64,000 bases of DNA from Sandaracinaceae bacterium (GCA_020633055.1 JACKEJ010000006.1:496001-560000), one strand, 5' to 3'; numbered from the stretch's first letter, positions 1-9,204 are shown. The notes: a model not told the origin generated them from the sequence alone. Program-made: numbers and translations.

Positions 1-701
1 GACGTGGTGCGCTCCCCGTCGATGCGCGACCGAGCCTGCGCGTGCTCGCTGGGGTCGCGGCCTTCCTCCCCTCGGGTCTCGAACGGCTCGAGTTCCCAGT
101 GGACGAAGAGGGCGCGGCCACGCTGCGCGAGCGCTCCGCCCGTGGCGCACTGCGGGTGGGCTTCTTCCTCGGCTTCGATGGGCAGCCCGCGCGCGCCTGC
201 CTCGTGCGGGGACCCGCCACTCAGAGCCTGGTGCGCGGTGACCTGGCCTACCTGGAGCTGCTGGACGCGGACGGGGCGCTGGTGGTTCGCGCCGAGTACG
301 ACCGGCTGAGGGCGTGGGCCGACGACCCCGCGCGCGTGGAGGTCCCTGGAGAGGGGCCACGCGTCGTGTTCGGAGACCCGACCAGCGCACACCGCGGCGT
401 CCGCCCGGCGGCTGCGTGGATCGACCCGGTTCGCGGCCGCGCGGCGCATATCGCCCGACGCTGCTACGAGCCCGCGCTGGCACGGGGTGCGCGTGCGCAC
501 GCGATGGTCGTCGTGCGCCTGACCGTGGACGGAAGCACGGGTGACGTCCGCGCCGCCGACGTCGAGCTCAGCACGTTGGGCGACGCCGAGGGCGCACGGT
601 GCATCGCCGATGCGCTGCGGGACGACGTGCGAGTCCCTCGCTTGCGCGTCGCGACCGAACGCGTGCTGGTTCGCGTGTCCGTCACCCTGGTCAGCGAGTG
701 A
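1..701 (+). CDS. AgmX/PglI-like C-terminal domain protein, 5' truncated by window edge
   Basis: The reading frame is open from the first bases of the window and the first in-window start is the GTG at 42, so the gene probably begins upstream. The visible 219 residues are not a known enzyme. The C-terminal third (a Cys-Tyr pair, then a VVVRLTVDGSTGDV segment, an STLGD segment and an RCI segment) matches the pattern of the TonB-like C-terminal domain common in myxobacterial AgmX/PglI and other envelope proteins. A role in the envelope is inferred from family resemblance only. It converges on thiE, overlapping it by 11 bases. Confidence 0.55.
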   Translation, partial: RGALPVDARPSLRVLAGVAAFLPSGLERLEFPVDEEGAATLRERSARGALRVGFFLGFDGQPARACLVRGPATQSLVRGDLAYLELLDADGALVVRAEYDRLRAWADDPARVEVPGEGPRVVFGDPTSAHRGVRPAAAWIDPVRGRAAHIARRCYEPALARGARAHAMVVVRLTVDGSTGDVRAADVELSTLGDAEGARCIADALRDDVRVPRLRVATERVLVRVSVTLVSE

Positions 702-1356
702 GGTCCAACAGCGTCCGAACCAGCTCGGCCGGATCCGCGGCGCCGGGGACGGCCCGCATCACCGCCACGCCGTAGACGCCCCCGTCGCGCAGCGGGCGCA
801 CGTCCTGCAGCGAGACCCCTCCGAGCGCCAGGACGGGCAGGCTGGTGTGCTGCGCGAGCCGCGTCAGCCACGCGACGCCGCGGCCCGCGCCCTTGTGGGG
901 GACGGCGCCCACGGGCCCGAGCGTCACGTAGGTGGCCCCCTCCTCCTCCGCGCGCGCAAGGCCCTCGGCGTCGTGGCAGGAGCGGCCGACCAGCGCGTGC
1001 GGACTGAGCTCGGCGCGTGCCGCGTACACCGTACCCGCCCGCTCCGGCAGGTGCACGCCAAGGTTCAGCTCACGGGCTAGCGCCGGATCGTCGTTGACCA
1101 CCACGGCGGCGCCAGTGTCGCTCAGGGCCTGGCAGGCCGCGCGCCGTGCCACCCCATCCCAGCGCGCCAGCCGCACTTGCACCAGCACGCGCGTCGCGTC
1201 CACGTGCTCGCCAGTGAGGGCGCGCACGAGCGGCGTCAGCGGATCTTCGGCGTCCTGGTCCGTGACCAGCATCAGGCGCGGCAGCAGGTTCGCTGGCGCA
1301 GGGCGTGAGGGGCCCACCGAAGTTCGCTCGGTGTTTGGCCCAGCTCCCCCGCTCAT
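691..1356 (-). CDS. thiE: Thiamine-phosphate synthase
   Basis: ThiE couples the thiazole phosphate carboxylate and HMP pyrophosphate to make thiamine phosphate. The 221-residue protein has the expected TIM-barrel signatures: an early LMLVTD strand, a NDDPALARELNLGVHLPE strand and loop, the phosphate-binding YVTLGPV segment followed by a G-rich loop, and a C-terminal LALGGV strand. It is the last gene of a minus-strand group with thiS, thiG and a small lipoprotein; only 5 bases separate it from the lipoprotein gene. The N-terminal 25 or so residues are poorly conserved, so a start downstream of 1356 is possible. TenI-type paralogues look similar, but linkage to thiSG supports ThiE. Confidence 0.85.
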   Translation of the reverse strand: MSGGAGPNTERTSVGPSRPAPANLLPRLMLVTDQDAEDPLTPLVRALTGEHVDATRVLVQVRLARWDGVARRAACQALSDTGAAVVVNDDPALARELNLGVHLPERAGTVYAARAELSPHALVGRSCHDAEGLARAEEEGATYVTLGPVGAVPHKGAGRGVAWLTRLAQHTSLPVLALGGVSLQDVRPLRDGGVYGVAVMRAVPGAADPAELVRTLLDLTR

Positions 1357-1361
1357 GCGCC

Positions 1362-1694
1362 TCAGCCTCGGCTGGGCGTGGTCGCTGCCGCCGACTCGGG
1401 ACCGGCCTCGTCTGCAGGGGGCTCGGCGCCCGAGGGCTCCTCCGCGCCGTCACCGCCGCTCAAGATGTCTTGGGCGCGCGCGGCTTCCCGCGAGCTCGGG
1501 TAGCGCTCGATGATCGTCTCGAGGGTCGTCCGCCGGGCCGCCTCGTTGCCCTCTGCCTCGAAGAGCTCGCTGAGGCCGAACAGGGCCTCCGCGGGGGTGT
1601 CGGTCATGCGCCGCTCGGGATCGGGGTCCGCCGCGCACTGAAAGGGCGCGCTCCCCATGGCGAGTGCAAACAAGGTCGCGATCAGCAGTTTCAC
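1362..1694 (-). CDS. Small secreted protein with TPR-like segment, in thi operon
   Basis: This 110-residue protein has a hydrophobic signal-like N-terminus (MKLLIATLFALAMGSAPFQC); Cys20 could be a lipidated residue, though the lipobox (APFQC) is poor. A single TPR-like helix pair follows at about residues 38-78 and then a Pro/Ala/Glu-rich tail. The function is unknown. It sits between thiG (37 bases upstream) and thiE (5 bases downstream) in the same orientation and is probably cotranscribed, which is unusual for a thiamine operon. A role in thiamine uptake or in envelope tethering would be a guess. Confidence 0.6.
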   Translation of the reverse strand: MKLLIATLFALAMGSAPFQCAADPDPERRMTDTPAEALFGLSELFEAEGNEAARRTTLETIIERYPSSREAARAQDILSGGDGAEEPSGAEPPADEAGPESAAATTPSRG

Positions 1695-1731
1695 GTTGGA
1701 TCCAGGGTTCCGGGCGGAAAGAGACGGGCGC

Positions 1732-2529
1732 TCAGTGGTCCGAGCCGATGACGCCCTCGAGGGGGCTCGAGGCGGTCGCGTAGAGTTTCCTCGGAATTCG
1801 ACCAGAAAGGAAGGCCTCTCTGCCCGCCTCGACCGCTTTGCGCATGGCGGACGCCATGAGCACGGGGTTCTTGGCGCTCGCGATGGCCGTGTTCATGAGC
1901 ACGCCGTCGATGCCGAGCTCCATGGCGAGGGCCGCATCGGAGGCCGTGCCCACGCCGGCGTCCACGATGACGGGGACGTTCGCGTGCTTGACGATGATCT
2001 CGATGTTGTACGGGTTGCGCACGCCGAGGCCGCTCCCAATAGGGGCCGCCAGCGGCATCACGGCCGCGCAGCCGAGGTCCTCGAGGCGGCGCGCCGCCAC
2101 GGGGTCGTCGTTGAAGTAGGGCAGCACGGTGAACCCGTCCTTCACGAGGATGGCGGCCGCTTCGAGCGTGGCGGGGACGTCCGGGAAGAGTGTGCGCTCG
2201 TCGCCGATGACCTCCAGCTTGACCAGTGGCGTGTCCAGCATCTCGCGCGCCAGGCGCGCGGTGCGCACCGCGTCCTCGGCCGTGTAGCAGCCAGCCGTGT
2301 TCGGCAGGATGGTGTAGCCGCCTTCGCTCAGCAGCTGGAACACGCTGCCTTCGCCCCGCACGCTCAGGTCCACGCGGCGCACCGCGACGGTCACCACCTC
2401 GCACTGCGACGCGGCCAGCGCGGCCTTGGCGGTCGCGTGGTCCGGGTACTTGCCAGTGCCGGTCAGGAGGCGCGACCGGAAGGTGAAGTCGCCCAGGCGC
2501 AGGAGGTCGTCGGTCTGTGTCTCGCTCAT
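1732..2529 (-). CDS. thiG: Thiazole synthase
   Basis: ThiG forms the thiazole ring of thiamine from deoxyxylulose phosphate, dehydroglycine and the ThiS thiocarboxylate. The 265-residue length is typical. Visible hallmarks are the LLTGTGKY segment near residue 20, the VRRVDL segment, the VKLEVIGDERTLFPD segment containing the Schiff-base lysine, the PIGSGLGVRNP phosphate loop, and the VIVDAGVGTASDAALAMELGIDG region. It follows thiS at 151 bases on the same strand. ThiS plus ThiG together define a bacterial de novo thiazole branch; no thiO or thiH is in the window. Confidence 0.95.
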   Translation of the reverse strand: MSETQTDDLLRLGDFTFRSRLLTGTGKYPDHATAKAALAASQCEVVTVAVRRVDLSVRGEGSVFQLLSEGGYTILPNTAGCYTAEDAVRTARLAREMLDTPLVKLEVIGDERTLFPDVPATLEAAAILVKDGFTVLPYFNDDPVAARRLEDLGCAAVMPLAAPIGSGLGVRNPYNIEIIVKHANVPVIVDAGVGTASDAALAMELGIDGVLMNTAIASAKNPVLMASAMRKAVEAGREAFLSGRIPRKLYATASSPLEGVIGSDH

Positions 2530-2680
2530 CGGTTTCTCTCGGCTCTCGGCTCTCGGTTCTTGCTTCCCGCTTCGCGGGTCTCACTCGCCGGGGCGCGTTT
2601 GGGGCGACGCGGGTCGTGCGACCTGCCGTCCAGCCGTGGACGGTCCGCGCGCTCGATGCGCCCTCTGCTGGCCTCGCGGG

Positions 2681-2890
2681 TCAGCCCCCCCCGACGAAGT
2701 GCACGACCTCGACGTGGTCTCCGCCACTCAGCGTGGCGGTCGCGTGCTGGGCGCGCGGCACGATCTCGCGGTTCCGCTCGACGGCCACGAGGGTGTCGCC
2801 GAGCCCCAGGGACTCGAGCAGCGCGCGCACCGTGCTGCCCTCTTCCACGTCGCGCGCTTCGCCGTTGACGGTGACCTGAACTAGCTTCAT
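2681..2890 (-). CDS. thiS: Sulfur carrier protein ThiS
   Basis: This 69-residue ubiquitin-fold sulfur carrier begins MKLVQVTVNGEARDV and ends in a Gly-Gly-Gly C-terminus, where the thiocarboxylate that donates sulfur to ThiG is formed. The longer open frame upstream is spurious: conserved sequence begins at the ATG at 2890. It heads the minus-strand thi cluster and is divergent from the methyltransferase gene starting at 2950. Only 59 bases lie between them, too short to hold a full TPP riboswitch. The terminus has three glycines instead of the usual two. Confidence 0.92.
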   Translation of the reverse strand: MKLVQVTVNGEARDVEEGSTVRALLESLGLGDTLVAVERNREIVPRAQHATATLSGGDHVEVVHFVGGG

Positions 2891-2949
2891 GGGGCGCTCA
2901 TGGTAGACCGTTCGGCGTCTGCGCGCACGCTGCGCCTGGCCCCTTCCGC

Positions 2950-3807
2950 GTGACCACTCCTCCGCCACCTTCCGCGCACGCGTCGTCTCCCGTGCGCCGC
3001 ATTCTGCTGGGCGACAACCTCGCGCTGCTACCGACCCTGCCGCGGGGGTTCGCGCGCCTCGCGTACATCGACCCACCGTTCAACACGGGGAAGACGCAGT
3101 CCCTCTCGCCCGTACGCGCCATGGCAGACGAGGAGGGGCGCGCAGGCTTCGCTGGGCGACGCTACCGACTCGACGCCGCGGGGGACACGCAGCGCTACGC
3201 GGACGCGTTCGACGACTACCTGGCGTTCCTCATCCCGCGCATCGAGGCCGCGTTGCCGTGCCTCACGGAGGACGCCTCCCTGTTCGTCCACCTGGACTAC
3301 CGCGAGGCCCACTACGTGAAGGTGGCGCTCGACCGCTTGCTCGGGCGCGCCTCGTTCATGAACGAGATCATCTGGGCCTACGACTACGGCGCGCGCAGCA
3401 AGTCCCGGTGGAGCGCCAAGCACGACACCATCCTCTGGTACGCGCTGAACCCCAAGCGCTACGTCTTCGACTTCGAGGCCATGGATCGCATCCCGTACAT
3501 GGCGCCGGGCCTGGTCGGCCCAGAGAAAGCAGCGCGCGGCAAGACCCCCACCGACGTCTGGTGGCACACCATCGTGCCGCCGGGCGGTAGGGAGCGCACC
3601 GGGTACCCCACGCAGAAGCCGCTCGGCGTGCTGGAGCGCTTCATCAAGGTGCACACCGAGCCGGGTGACGTCGTGCTCGACTTCTTCGCGGGCAGCGGCA
3701 CCACGGGCGCGGCTGCGGCGGCGCACGGGCGCGGCTACGTGCTGCTCGACGAGAACCCCGCGGCCGTGGATGTCATGGAGCGGCGGCTGGGGCACTCGCG
3801 GGGCTGA
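2950..3807 (+). CDS. Site-specific DNA methyltransferase (N6-A/N4-C), orphan
   Basis: This 285-residue methyltransferase transfers a methyl group from SAM to an exocyclic amino group of DNA. It has the catalytic motif IDPPFNTG (motif IV) at about residues 40-47 and the SAM-binding motif FFAGSGTTG (motif I) at about 240-248, with TQKP just before it; this order is the beta class. A GTG start at 2950 is used. No restriction endonuclease, specificity subunit or other R-M gene is nearby, so it looks solitary and may be regulatory. Its 3' end overlaps the convergent glutaminyl cyclase gene by 35 bases. The target sequence cannot be read from the protein. Confidence 0.85.
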   Translation: MTTPPPPSAHASSPVRRILLGDNLALLPTLPRGFARLAYIDPPFNTGKTQSLSPVRAMADEEGRAGFAGRRYRLDAAGDTQRYADAFDDYLAFLIPRIEAALPCLTEDASLFVHLDYREAHYVKVALDRLLGRASFMNEIIWAYDYGARSKSRWSAKHDTILWYALNPKRYVFDFEAMDRIPYMAPGLVGPEKAARGKTPTDVWWHTIVPPGGRERTGYPTQKPLGVLERFIKVHTEPGDVVLDFFAGSGTTGAAAAAHGRGYVLLDENPAAVDVMERRLGHSRG

Positions 3808-4774
3808 ACGTCACCTCGAACATGGCGGGCCACTCCTTGCCGGTGATGAGGAAGTGTCCGCTCTCGGGCAGGTAGGCGATGCCGTTGAGCACGTCCGTGG
3901 TGCGTCGCTCCTCGGGGGTCAGCAGGCCGCGCGCGTCGATCACCGCCGTGACCTCCCCATCGCTGGGGTCGATGCGGACGATCTCGTCGGTCTGCCAGAC
4001 GTTCGCGTAGACCACGCCGTCCACGCACTCGAGCTCGTTCAGCATACGCTGGGGCCGGCCGCTGCGCGTGACGCGCACCTCGCCGCGCGCGTCGAAGGTG
4101 GCGGGGTCACGGAACACCAGGCGGTTCGAGCCGTCGCTCATGACCAGGCGGTCCTGCCCCGCGTCGTAGCACAGGCCCCAGCCTTCCCCGGTGTAGTGGA
4201 GCTCGCGCCGGGGCGCGAAGGTCTCGAGGTCGTACTCGAACGCCACGCCGTCCTGCCACGTCAGCTGCAGCAGGCGGTCACCGACCAGCGCGAGCCCCTC
4301 GGCGAAGTACCGTGCGTCCACGTCACGCTTGCGTGAGACCTCGCCCGTCTCGAGCACCACCTCGCGCACCGACGAGCGCCCGTTCAGACCCGTGCTCTCG
4401 AAGACGCGTCCGTCGCTGTGGACGAACAGCCCTTGCGTAAAGGCCAAAGGGTCGTGAGGCAGGCGCCGGAGCACGTGGACGCGTAGCCGCTCGGGCGTGT
4501 TCGCCGCGGCCCCGGGAGGCACACCTGGACTCGTGGCGGGGCGCTCCTCCCGGGCTGCGACCTGCACGACGGTACCCTGTGCGGCGGCTTCGCCTTCGCG
4601 CTGCCGCACCTGATACACCACCGCGCCGAGCACGAGCAGGACGGCGCCCAGGGCCATCCACGTCAGGCGGTTGCTGCGGGGAGGGGCCTGCTCCGGCGGG
4701 GACGGGCGGGTGGACGAGGGCGGTGGAGAGCTGCTCACCGACCGAGAATAGCAGCGTCTTGGCGCTGGGCTCAT
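3773..4774 (-). CDS. Glutaminyl-peptide cyclotransferase (plant/bacterial QC type), membrane-anchored
   Basis: This 333-residue protein belongs to the five-bladed beta-propeller glutamine cyclotransferases, which convert N-terminal Gln to pyroglutamate. A single transmembrane segment lies at about residues 38-54, so the catalytic domain (about residues 95-330) is probably periplasmic. Family motifs are visible: the FTQGL segment, the FESTGLNGRS segment, the YFAEGLAL segment, the LTWQ segment, the GEGWGLCYD segment, the LNELECVDG segment and the VLNGIAY segment. The start at 4774 is the first Met after an over-long open frame; a start at Met40 would remove the cytoplasmic tail. It is divergent from the GST-N protein at 4790. 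Confidence 0.88.
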   Translation of the reverse strand: MSPAPRRCYSRSVSSSPPPSSTRPSPPEQAPPRSNRLTWMALGAVLLVLGAVVYQVRQREGEAAAQGTVVQVAAREERPATSPGVPPGAAANTPERLRVHVLRRLPHDPLAFTQGLFVHSDGRVFESTGLNGRSSVREVVLETGEVSRKRDVDARYFAEGLALVGDRLLQLTWQDGVAFEYDLETFAPRRELHYTGEGWGLCYDAGQDRLVMSDGSNRLVFRDPATFDARGEVRVTRSGRPQRMLNELECVDGVVYANVWQTDEIVRIDPSDGEVTAVIDARGLLTPEERRTTDVLNGIAYLPESGHFLITGKEWPAMFEVTFSPASAPAAAP

Positions 4775-4789
4775 GGTATCCCGGCGCTC

Positions 4790-5554
4790 ATGGGACGACA
4801 CAAGAGCGCAGTGAACAGCTCCATCGCCGCCTCGAGCGTGCGGCAGTGGTACGGCAGCATGGTGTTGGGCAGGCTCCCGGTCCCCCCAGGCACGCTCACG
4901 TTGTTCGACGCCGAGGGAGACGCCGACAGCCGGCTCGTGCGTGAAGCGCTGACCGAGCTGGACGTGGACCTGCGCATCGTGCCCGTGCCGGAGGGGGGGC
5001 AGCGCCACCGCGGCGCGCTCGTAGCCCTGGGGGGCGGGAGCGCTCGCGTACCCCTCTTGCACGACGCCGGAGCGGACGTGGTGGCGCAGGGCAAGGGCGC
5101 CATCTTGCGGCACCTCTTCGTGACGTATCGGCCAGACGACCCGCGCGTGCCGTTGCGCTATCGCTTCGGAGCTACCAGCTCCAAGCTGGCGACGCGCGTC
5201 CGCAAGGGCCGCGGCCTGCGCGCCACCGAGGGGCGGCCCGCCGCGCAGGACCTCGAGCTGTACAGCTTCGAGTCGAGTCCCTTCAGTCGCCTGGTGCGTG
5301 AGCGCCTGACCGAGCTGGAGCTGGCCTATCTCCTGCACAACCTGGGGAAGGAGCAGCGCGCCGACATCGGCCCTGCGGGGAAGACCCTGACGTTCGGCAA
5401 GCCATACGCGCCCGTGCCGGGGGGGAAGCGCGAAAAGCTGCTCGCGCGGGGCGGTCGAATCCAGGTTCCCTATCTGATCGACCCCAACACATCGACGGCG
5501 CTCTACGAGTCGCGGGCCATCCTCGAGTACCTCGACCGAACCTACGCTCGCTGA
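4790..5554 (+). CDS. Tandem glutaredoxin/GST-N domain protein
   Basis: The 254-residue protein has two thioredoxin-fold N-terminal GST domains in a row, at roughly residues 33-112 and 150-252. Each has the pattern strand, then helix beginning [DS]xFSRLVRExLTEL-like, then a strand, then a cis-Pro loop (ARVPLL in the first, IQVPYLID in the second). The second ends with an ESRAILEYLDRTY helix typical of the GST-N fold. The first domain lacks a recognisable catalytic Cys or Ser. It probably binds glutathione or serves as a thiol-redox or scaffold protein; substrate unknown. Confidence 0.75.
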   Translation: MGRHKSAVNSSIAASSVRQWYGSMVLGRLPVPPGTLTLFDAEGDADSRLVREALTELDVDLRIVPVPEGGQRHRGALVALGGGSARVPLLHDAGADVVAQGKGAILRHLFVTYRPDDPRVPLRYRFGATSSKLATRVRKGRGLRATEGRPAAQDLELYSFESSPFSRLVRERLTELELAYLLHNLGKEQRADIGPAGKTLTFGKPYAPVPGGKREKLLARGGRIQVPYLIDPNTSTALYESRAILEYLDRTYAR

Positions 5555-5696
5555 TCGGCGCCGTGCACCGAAGCCATCAAACGCTTCGTCCGACGTCCGC
5601 GTTCCGGCGGGCCATGGTGAAGAGTCGTCCCCACGATTCCCGAGCCGCGCGAACACCCTCGGGGAACACGACGGTTCCTGCTACGCTCTCGCGCCG

Positions 5697-8327
5697 ATGG
5701 AAACGTCTCTCGTCCTCGCTGCCATGGGGCGCCGGCTGCGGCCGTCGCTCGCGGGCGTGCTCCTCCTCTGTCCGTCCCTGATTCAGCTGGGCTGTGGGAG
5801 CGACGCGCCCAGCATGCGGCCCATCGCCGAGGGGGATCCTTGCGAGGGACCCGTCGTGTTCGCAGAGGGCGACGATGGCCACGCCGAGCCTCTGGCCGTG
5901 CGTCCCGACGAGGTCCGCGCGGGACGGCTCGACCTCGAGCACCTCCCCGATGATCCGCGCGGCCTCAACACGTACCGGGCGCGTGACTTCGTGCTCGCGA
6001 ACGAGCACGTCGCGCTGATCGTCGAAGATGTGCGCCCGTCCGACCACTTCCACGAAGAGGGTGGCATGATCGTGGGGTTGGGCCGCATGCGCGACGGTCG
6101 CATCGTCGACGTGGCCGACTACGGGGAGCTCGTGCCCACCATGGGGCTCTACGCCATCCACCCCGAGAGCGCCACCGTGCTGCAAGCCGGCGGGCGCGGG
6201 CGCACTGCCGTGGTCCGCGTCGTGGGCACGATGCGCTCCTTCGCGTTCCTGCCGGACCTGTTTCAGATCATCCTCCGCGGCAACCACGACGGTTGGCAGG
6301 TGGCCATCGACTATTCGCTCGACGCCGGGGCCGAGTTCGCCGAGGTGACCATCCACGCGGCCAACGCGAGCGACGCCGTCGCCACCGTCGTGAGCAACGC
6401 GCTCTTCGCGGTCCAGGCCAACCGCATGCCCGTCTTCGCGCCCACCGTCGGGGCCGACACACAGTCCGGTGAGTTCCCCTACCTCGTGTTCGTCGACGAC
6501 GAGGGCACCAGCTACGCGTGGGAGTCGCCCGCCGGCGTGATCGACACGCTGCTCTCCGTGAGCAACCTGCAGTTCTACGCGGGCCCCCGTTACGAGCTGC
6601 CTGCGTGCTCCGTCCACAGCGAGGTGGTGGGGCGCGTCCACATCGGAGAGCAGGGCTTCGACAGCGTGCTGGCCAGCATCGCGCGGACCCGCGGGGAGAC
6701 GCTGCGCTCGGTCGCGGTGCACGTCACCGACGCCGATGGCGCAGGCCTCGAGGGCGCCAGGGTGCATGTTCAGACCGGCGCGGGCGACTACGTGACCCGA
6801 GCCGTGACGGATGCGAACGGTGATGCGCAGGTTCACCTGCCTGATGGGGAGCACCAGCTCGAGGCGTACCTCGATGGCTTCGGTCGTTCGGGGGCGGTGG
6901 ACGTGGCCGCCGAGGCGACGAGCGTGGCTGTCGCCTACCCCGCGGTCGGCACGCTGACCGTCGCCGCGCGGGTGCCGGGCACCGACGACGCGCTGCCAGC
7001 GCGCGTCGCCATCGCGCCGCTGAACGGCAGCGCGCCCTCGACCCCGGGCGCGTGGGGCGAGCACTTGCCCCCTCACGGCCTGTCCGCGTTGGCCTTCCAG
7101 ACGCTCGACGACGGCCACTACACGCTGCCCCCTGGGGAGTATCGGGTGACGGTCTCGCGTGGCTACGAGTATGAGCTGCACACCGAGGACGTCGTCGTGA
7201 GCGCGGGCCAGACGACCACGGTCACGGCGGATCTCGAGCACGTCGTGGACTCCAGCGACGAACTCTGTGGCGACTTCCACATCCACACCAACCGCTCGTT
7301 CGACGCCGAAGACGACGCTGCGCTCAAGGTGCGAGCGGCGGCCGCCGAGGGCCTCGAGGTGCCCCTCCGCTCCGACCACGAGTGGGTGGCGGACTTCGAG
7401 CCGCTGATCGCCTCGATGGGCCTCACGGAGTTCTTGTACGGCGTGGTCTCGCTGGAGCTGACCACCTTCGACTACGGACACTTCGGAGTCTTCCCGCTCG
7501 AGGTGGACGACGCCGCGCACAACAACGGCGCCGTCGACTGGGTGGGCCGGTCGCCACAGCAGGTGTTCGACAGCGTGCACGCCCGCGAGGTGGACGGCGA
7601 CTCGCCCCTCGTCATCGCCAACCACGCGCGCGAGGGCATCGCGCTGCTCGGGTACTTCACGGCAGCGGGCTACGACTCGCAGACCAACACGGCGTCCGTC
7701 CCCGAGCTGTGGAGCGCGGACTTCGACCTGCTCGAGGTGTTCAACGACTCGAGCTTCGACGAGAACCCGAGCCTGGTGGCCGACTGGTTCGCCTTCCTGA
7801 ATCGCGGCACCCGGGTGTTCGCGGTGGGCTCGTCGGACACGCATCAGGTGTTCGGTATCCCCCTCGGCTATCCGCGCACCTGCGCGCGGGTGGGTACCGA
7901 TGAGCCCACTGCGCTGCGCAGCATGGGGCCCGGGGTTCTGCGCGATGCCATGGCGGCAGGGCACAGCGTCGTCAACGGAGGCGTGCACGTCACCGCGCGG
8001 CACGCGTCCGGGGCGCGTCCCGGTGACGTGGTGACGAGCGCCGCCGCAGACGAGTTGGTCCGCGTGCGGGTGCAGGCGCCTCAGTGGGTCGACGTGGACA
8101 CGTTGCGCGTCTACGTCGGCGGCACGCTGGTCGAGACCATCACGCTGGACGCGGGCACGGTGGATCCTCTCGACCCCGTGCAGCGCTTCGACGCGGACGT
8201 GGCGGTCCCGACGGGCGGGGCGGCGACCTGGGCGGTCTTCGTGGCGGCTGGAGACACGGACCTGGCGCCCGTGCATCCGGGGCGCATGCCTTTCGGAGTG
8301 ACCAACCCTATCTTCTTCGAGCCGTGA
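5697..8327 (+). CDS. PHP-domain (CehA/McbA-like) metallohydrolase lipoprotein
   Basis: This 876-residue secreted protein has a signal peptide ending in a lipobox (LGCG, Cys at about residue 34). An N-terminal beta-rich region is followed by a carboxypeptidase-regulatory-like repeat (about residues 335-400). A C-terminal PHP metallohydrolase domain runs from about residue 520 to 800. Metal ligands are visible as CGDFHIHTNRSFDAED (about residue 523), SDHEW (about residue 560), NHAREG (about 642) and GSSDTHQ (about 713). CehA/McbA relatives hydrolyse carbamate or phosphoester-type bonds; the substrate here is unknown. Met10 (5724) gives an equally good signal peptide. A long ORF on the opposite strand is only its antisense shadow. 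Confidence 0.82.
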   Translation: METSLVLAAMGRRLRPSLAGVLLLCPSLIQLGCGSDAPSMRPIAEGDPCEGPVVFAEGDDGHAEPLAVRPDEVRAGRLDLEHLPDDPRGLNTYRARDFVLANEHVALIVEDVRPSDHFHEEGGMIVGLGRMRDGRIVDVADYGELVPTMGLYAIHPESATVLQAGGRGRTAVVRVVGTMRSFAFLPDLFQIILRGNHDGWQVAIDYSLDAGAEFAEVTIHAANASDAVATVVSNALFAVQANRMPVFAPTVGADTQSGEFPYLVFVDDEGTSYAWESPAGVIDTLLSVSNLQFYAGPRYELPACSVHSEVVGRVHIGEQGFDSVLASIARTRGETLRSVAVHVTDADGAGLEGARVHVQTGAGDYVTRAVTDANGDAQVHLPDGEHQLEAYLDGFGRSGAVDVAAEATSVAVAYPAVGTLTVAARVPGTDDALPARVAIAPLNGSAPSTPGAWGEHLPPHGLSALAFQTLDDGHYTLPPGEYRVTVSRGYEYELHTEDVVVSAGQTTTVTADLEHVVDSSDELCGDFHIHTNRSFDAEDDAALKVRAAAAEGLEVPLRSDHEWVADFEPLIASMGLTEFLYGVVSLELTTFDYGHFGVFPLEVDDAAHNNGAVDWVGRSPQQVFDSVHAREVDGDSPLVIANHAREGIALLGYFTAAGYDSQTNTASVPELWSADFDLLEVFNDSSFDENPSLVADWFAFLNRGTRVFAVGSSDTHQVFGIPLGYPRTCARVGTDEPTALRSMGPGVLRDAMAAGHSVVNGGVHVTARHASGARPGDVVTSAAADELVRVRVQAPQWVDVDTLRVYVGGTLVETITLDAGTVDPLDPVQRFDADVAVPTGGAATWAVFVAAGDTDLAPVHPGRMPFGVTNPIFFEP

Positions 8328-8338
8328 CCCGCTCCCCC

Positions 8339-9204
8339 ATGACCACCCTGGCCCTCCCCAGCGCCCAGCTGCACGCTCTCACGTGGGGCACGTCCCGCCC
8401 AGACGCCCCCGTCGCCCTGCTCCTGCACGGATTTCCCGACATCCCGCTCAGCTGGGAGCCCGTGGCTCTGCGGCTGGCGGAGCGGGGCCTGCGCGTGGTG
8501 GCTCCGTACCTCCCTGGCTACCACCCGTCGCCGGCCCCACGCAGCGGTGACCTGCTGGAGATCACGGATCGCGTCCTCGAGGCCTGCCGCGTGCTGTCGC
8601 CGGACCGCCCGCTCTACCTGGTCGGGCACGACTTCGGGGCGGTGGTCACGTACGCCCTCACGGCGCGTGCCCCGTCGCGTTTTCGCGCGTGCTCCGCGAT
8701 GTCCGTGCCGCACATCCGGGCCTTCCTGGTGAACGGCTTGACCAGCCCCGCGCAGCTTCGGCGCAGCTGGTACATGGGCTTCTTCCAGCTGGTGCCGCTC
8801 GCCAACGCCGTGGTCCCGCGCGACGACTACGCCTTCATCAAGCGACTGTGGCGCGTCTGGTCGCCCGGCTACACGCTCCCGGAGGCCCACTTCGACGAGC
8901 TGCGGGCATGCTTCGATGCCTCCATGCCGCAGCCGCTCGCCTGGTATCGCCCGCAGTCGGGGGTGACCGGCGCTTCGTTGCGCGACCTCCCTGGCGTCCT
9001 GCGCCTGCTCTCGACCCCCATCCGGGTCCCAACGCTCTACCTGCATGGCGAGGACGACGGCTGCATCGGCCCCGCCATGATGCGCGGGCAACGACGCTTC
9101 TTTGCGTCGGACTTCAGCGAGGACGTCGTGTCTTCGGCGGGGCACTTCTTGCAGCTCGAGCAGCCGGCGCGGGTGAGCGCCCGCCTCCTCGAATTCTTCG
9201 GTCG

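Noticed and set aside
2531..2556. Short TCTCGGC-type direct repeats between thiG and thiS
   Set aside because: Too short and simple to support as a regulatory element or repeat family.
2891..2949. TPP riboswitch before thiS
   Set aside because: The divergent spacing of 59 bases is too short for a THI element and no conserved loops were seen.
5577..8276. Open frame of 899 codons on the minus strand
   Set aside because: It lies antisense to the PHP-domain lipoprotein, whose codons and motifs are clearly real; high GC makes long antisense frames common.
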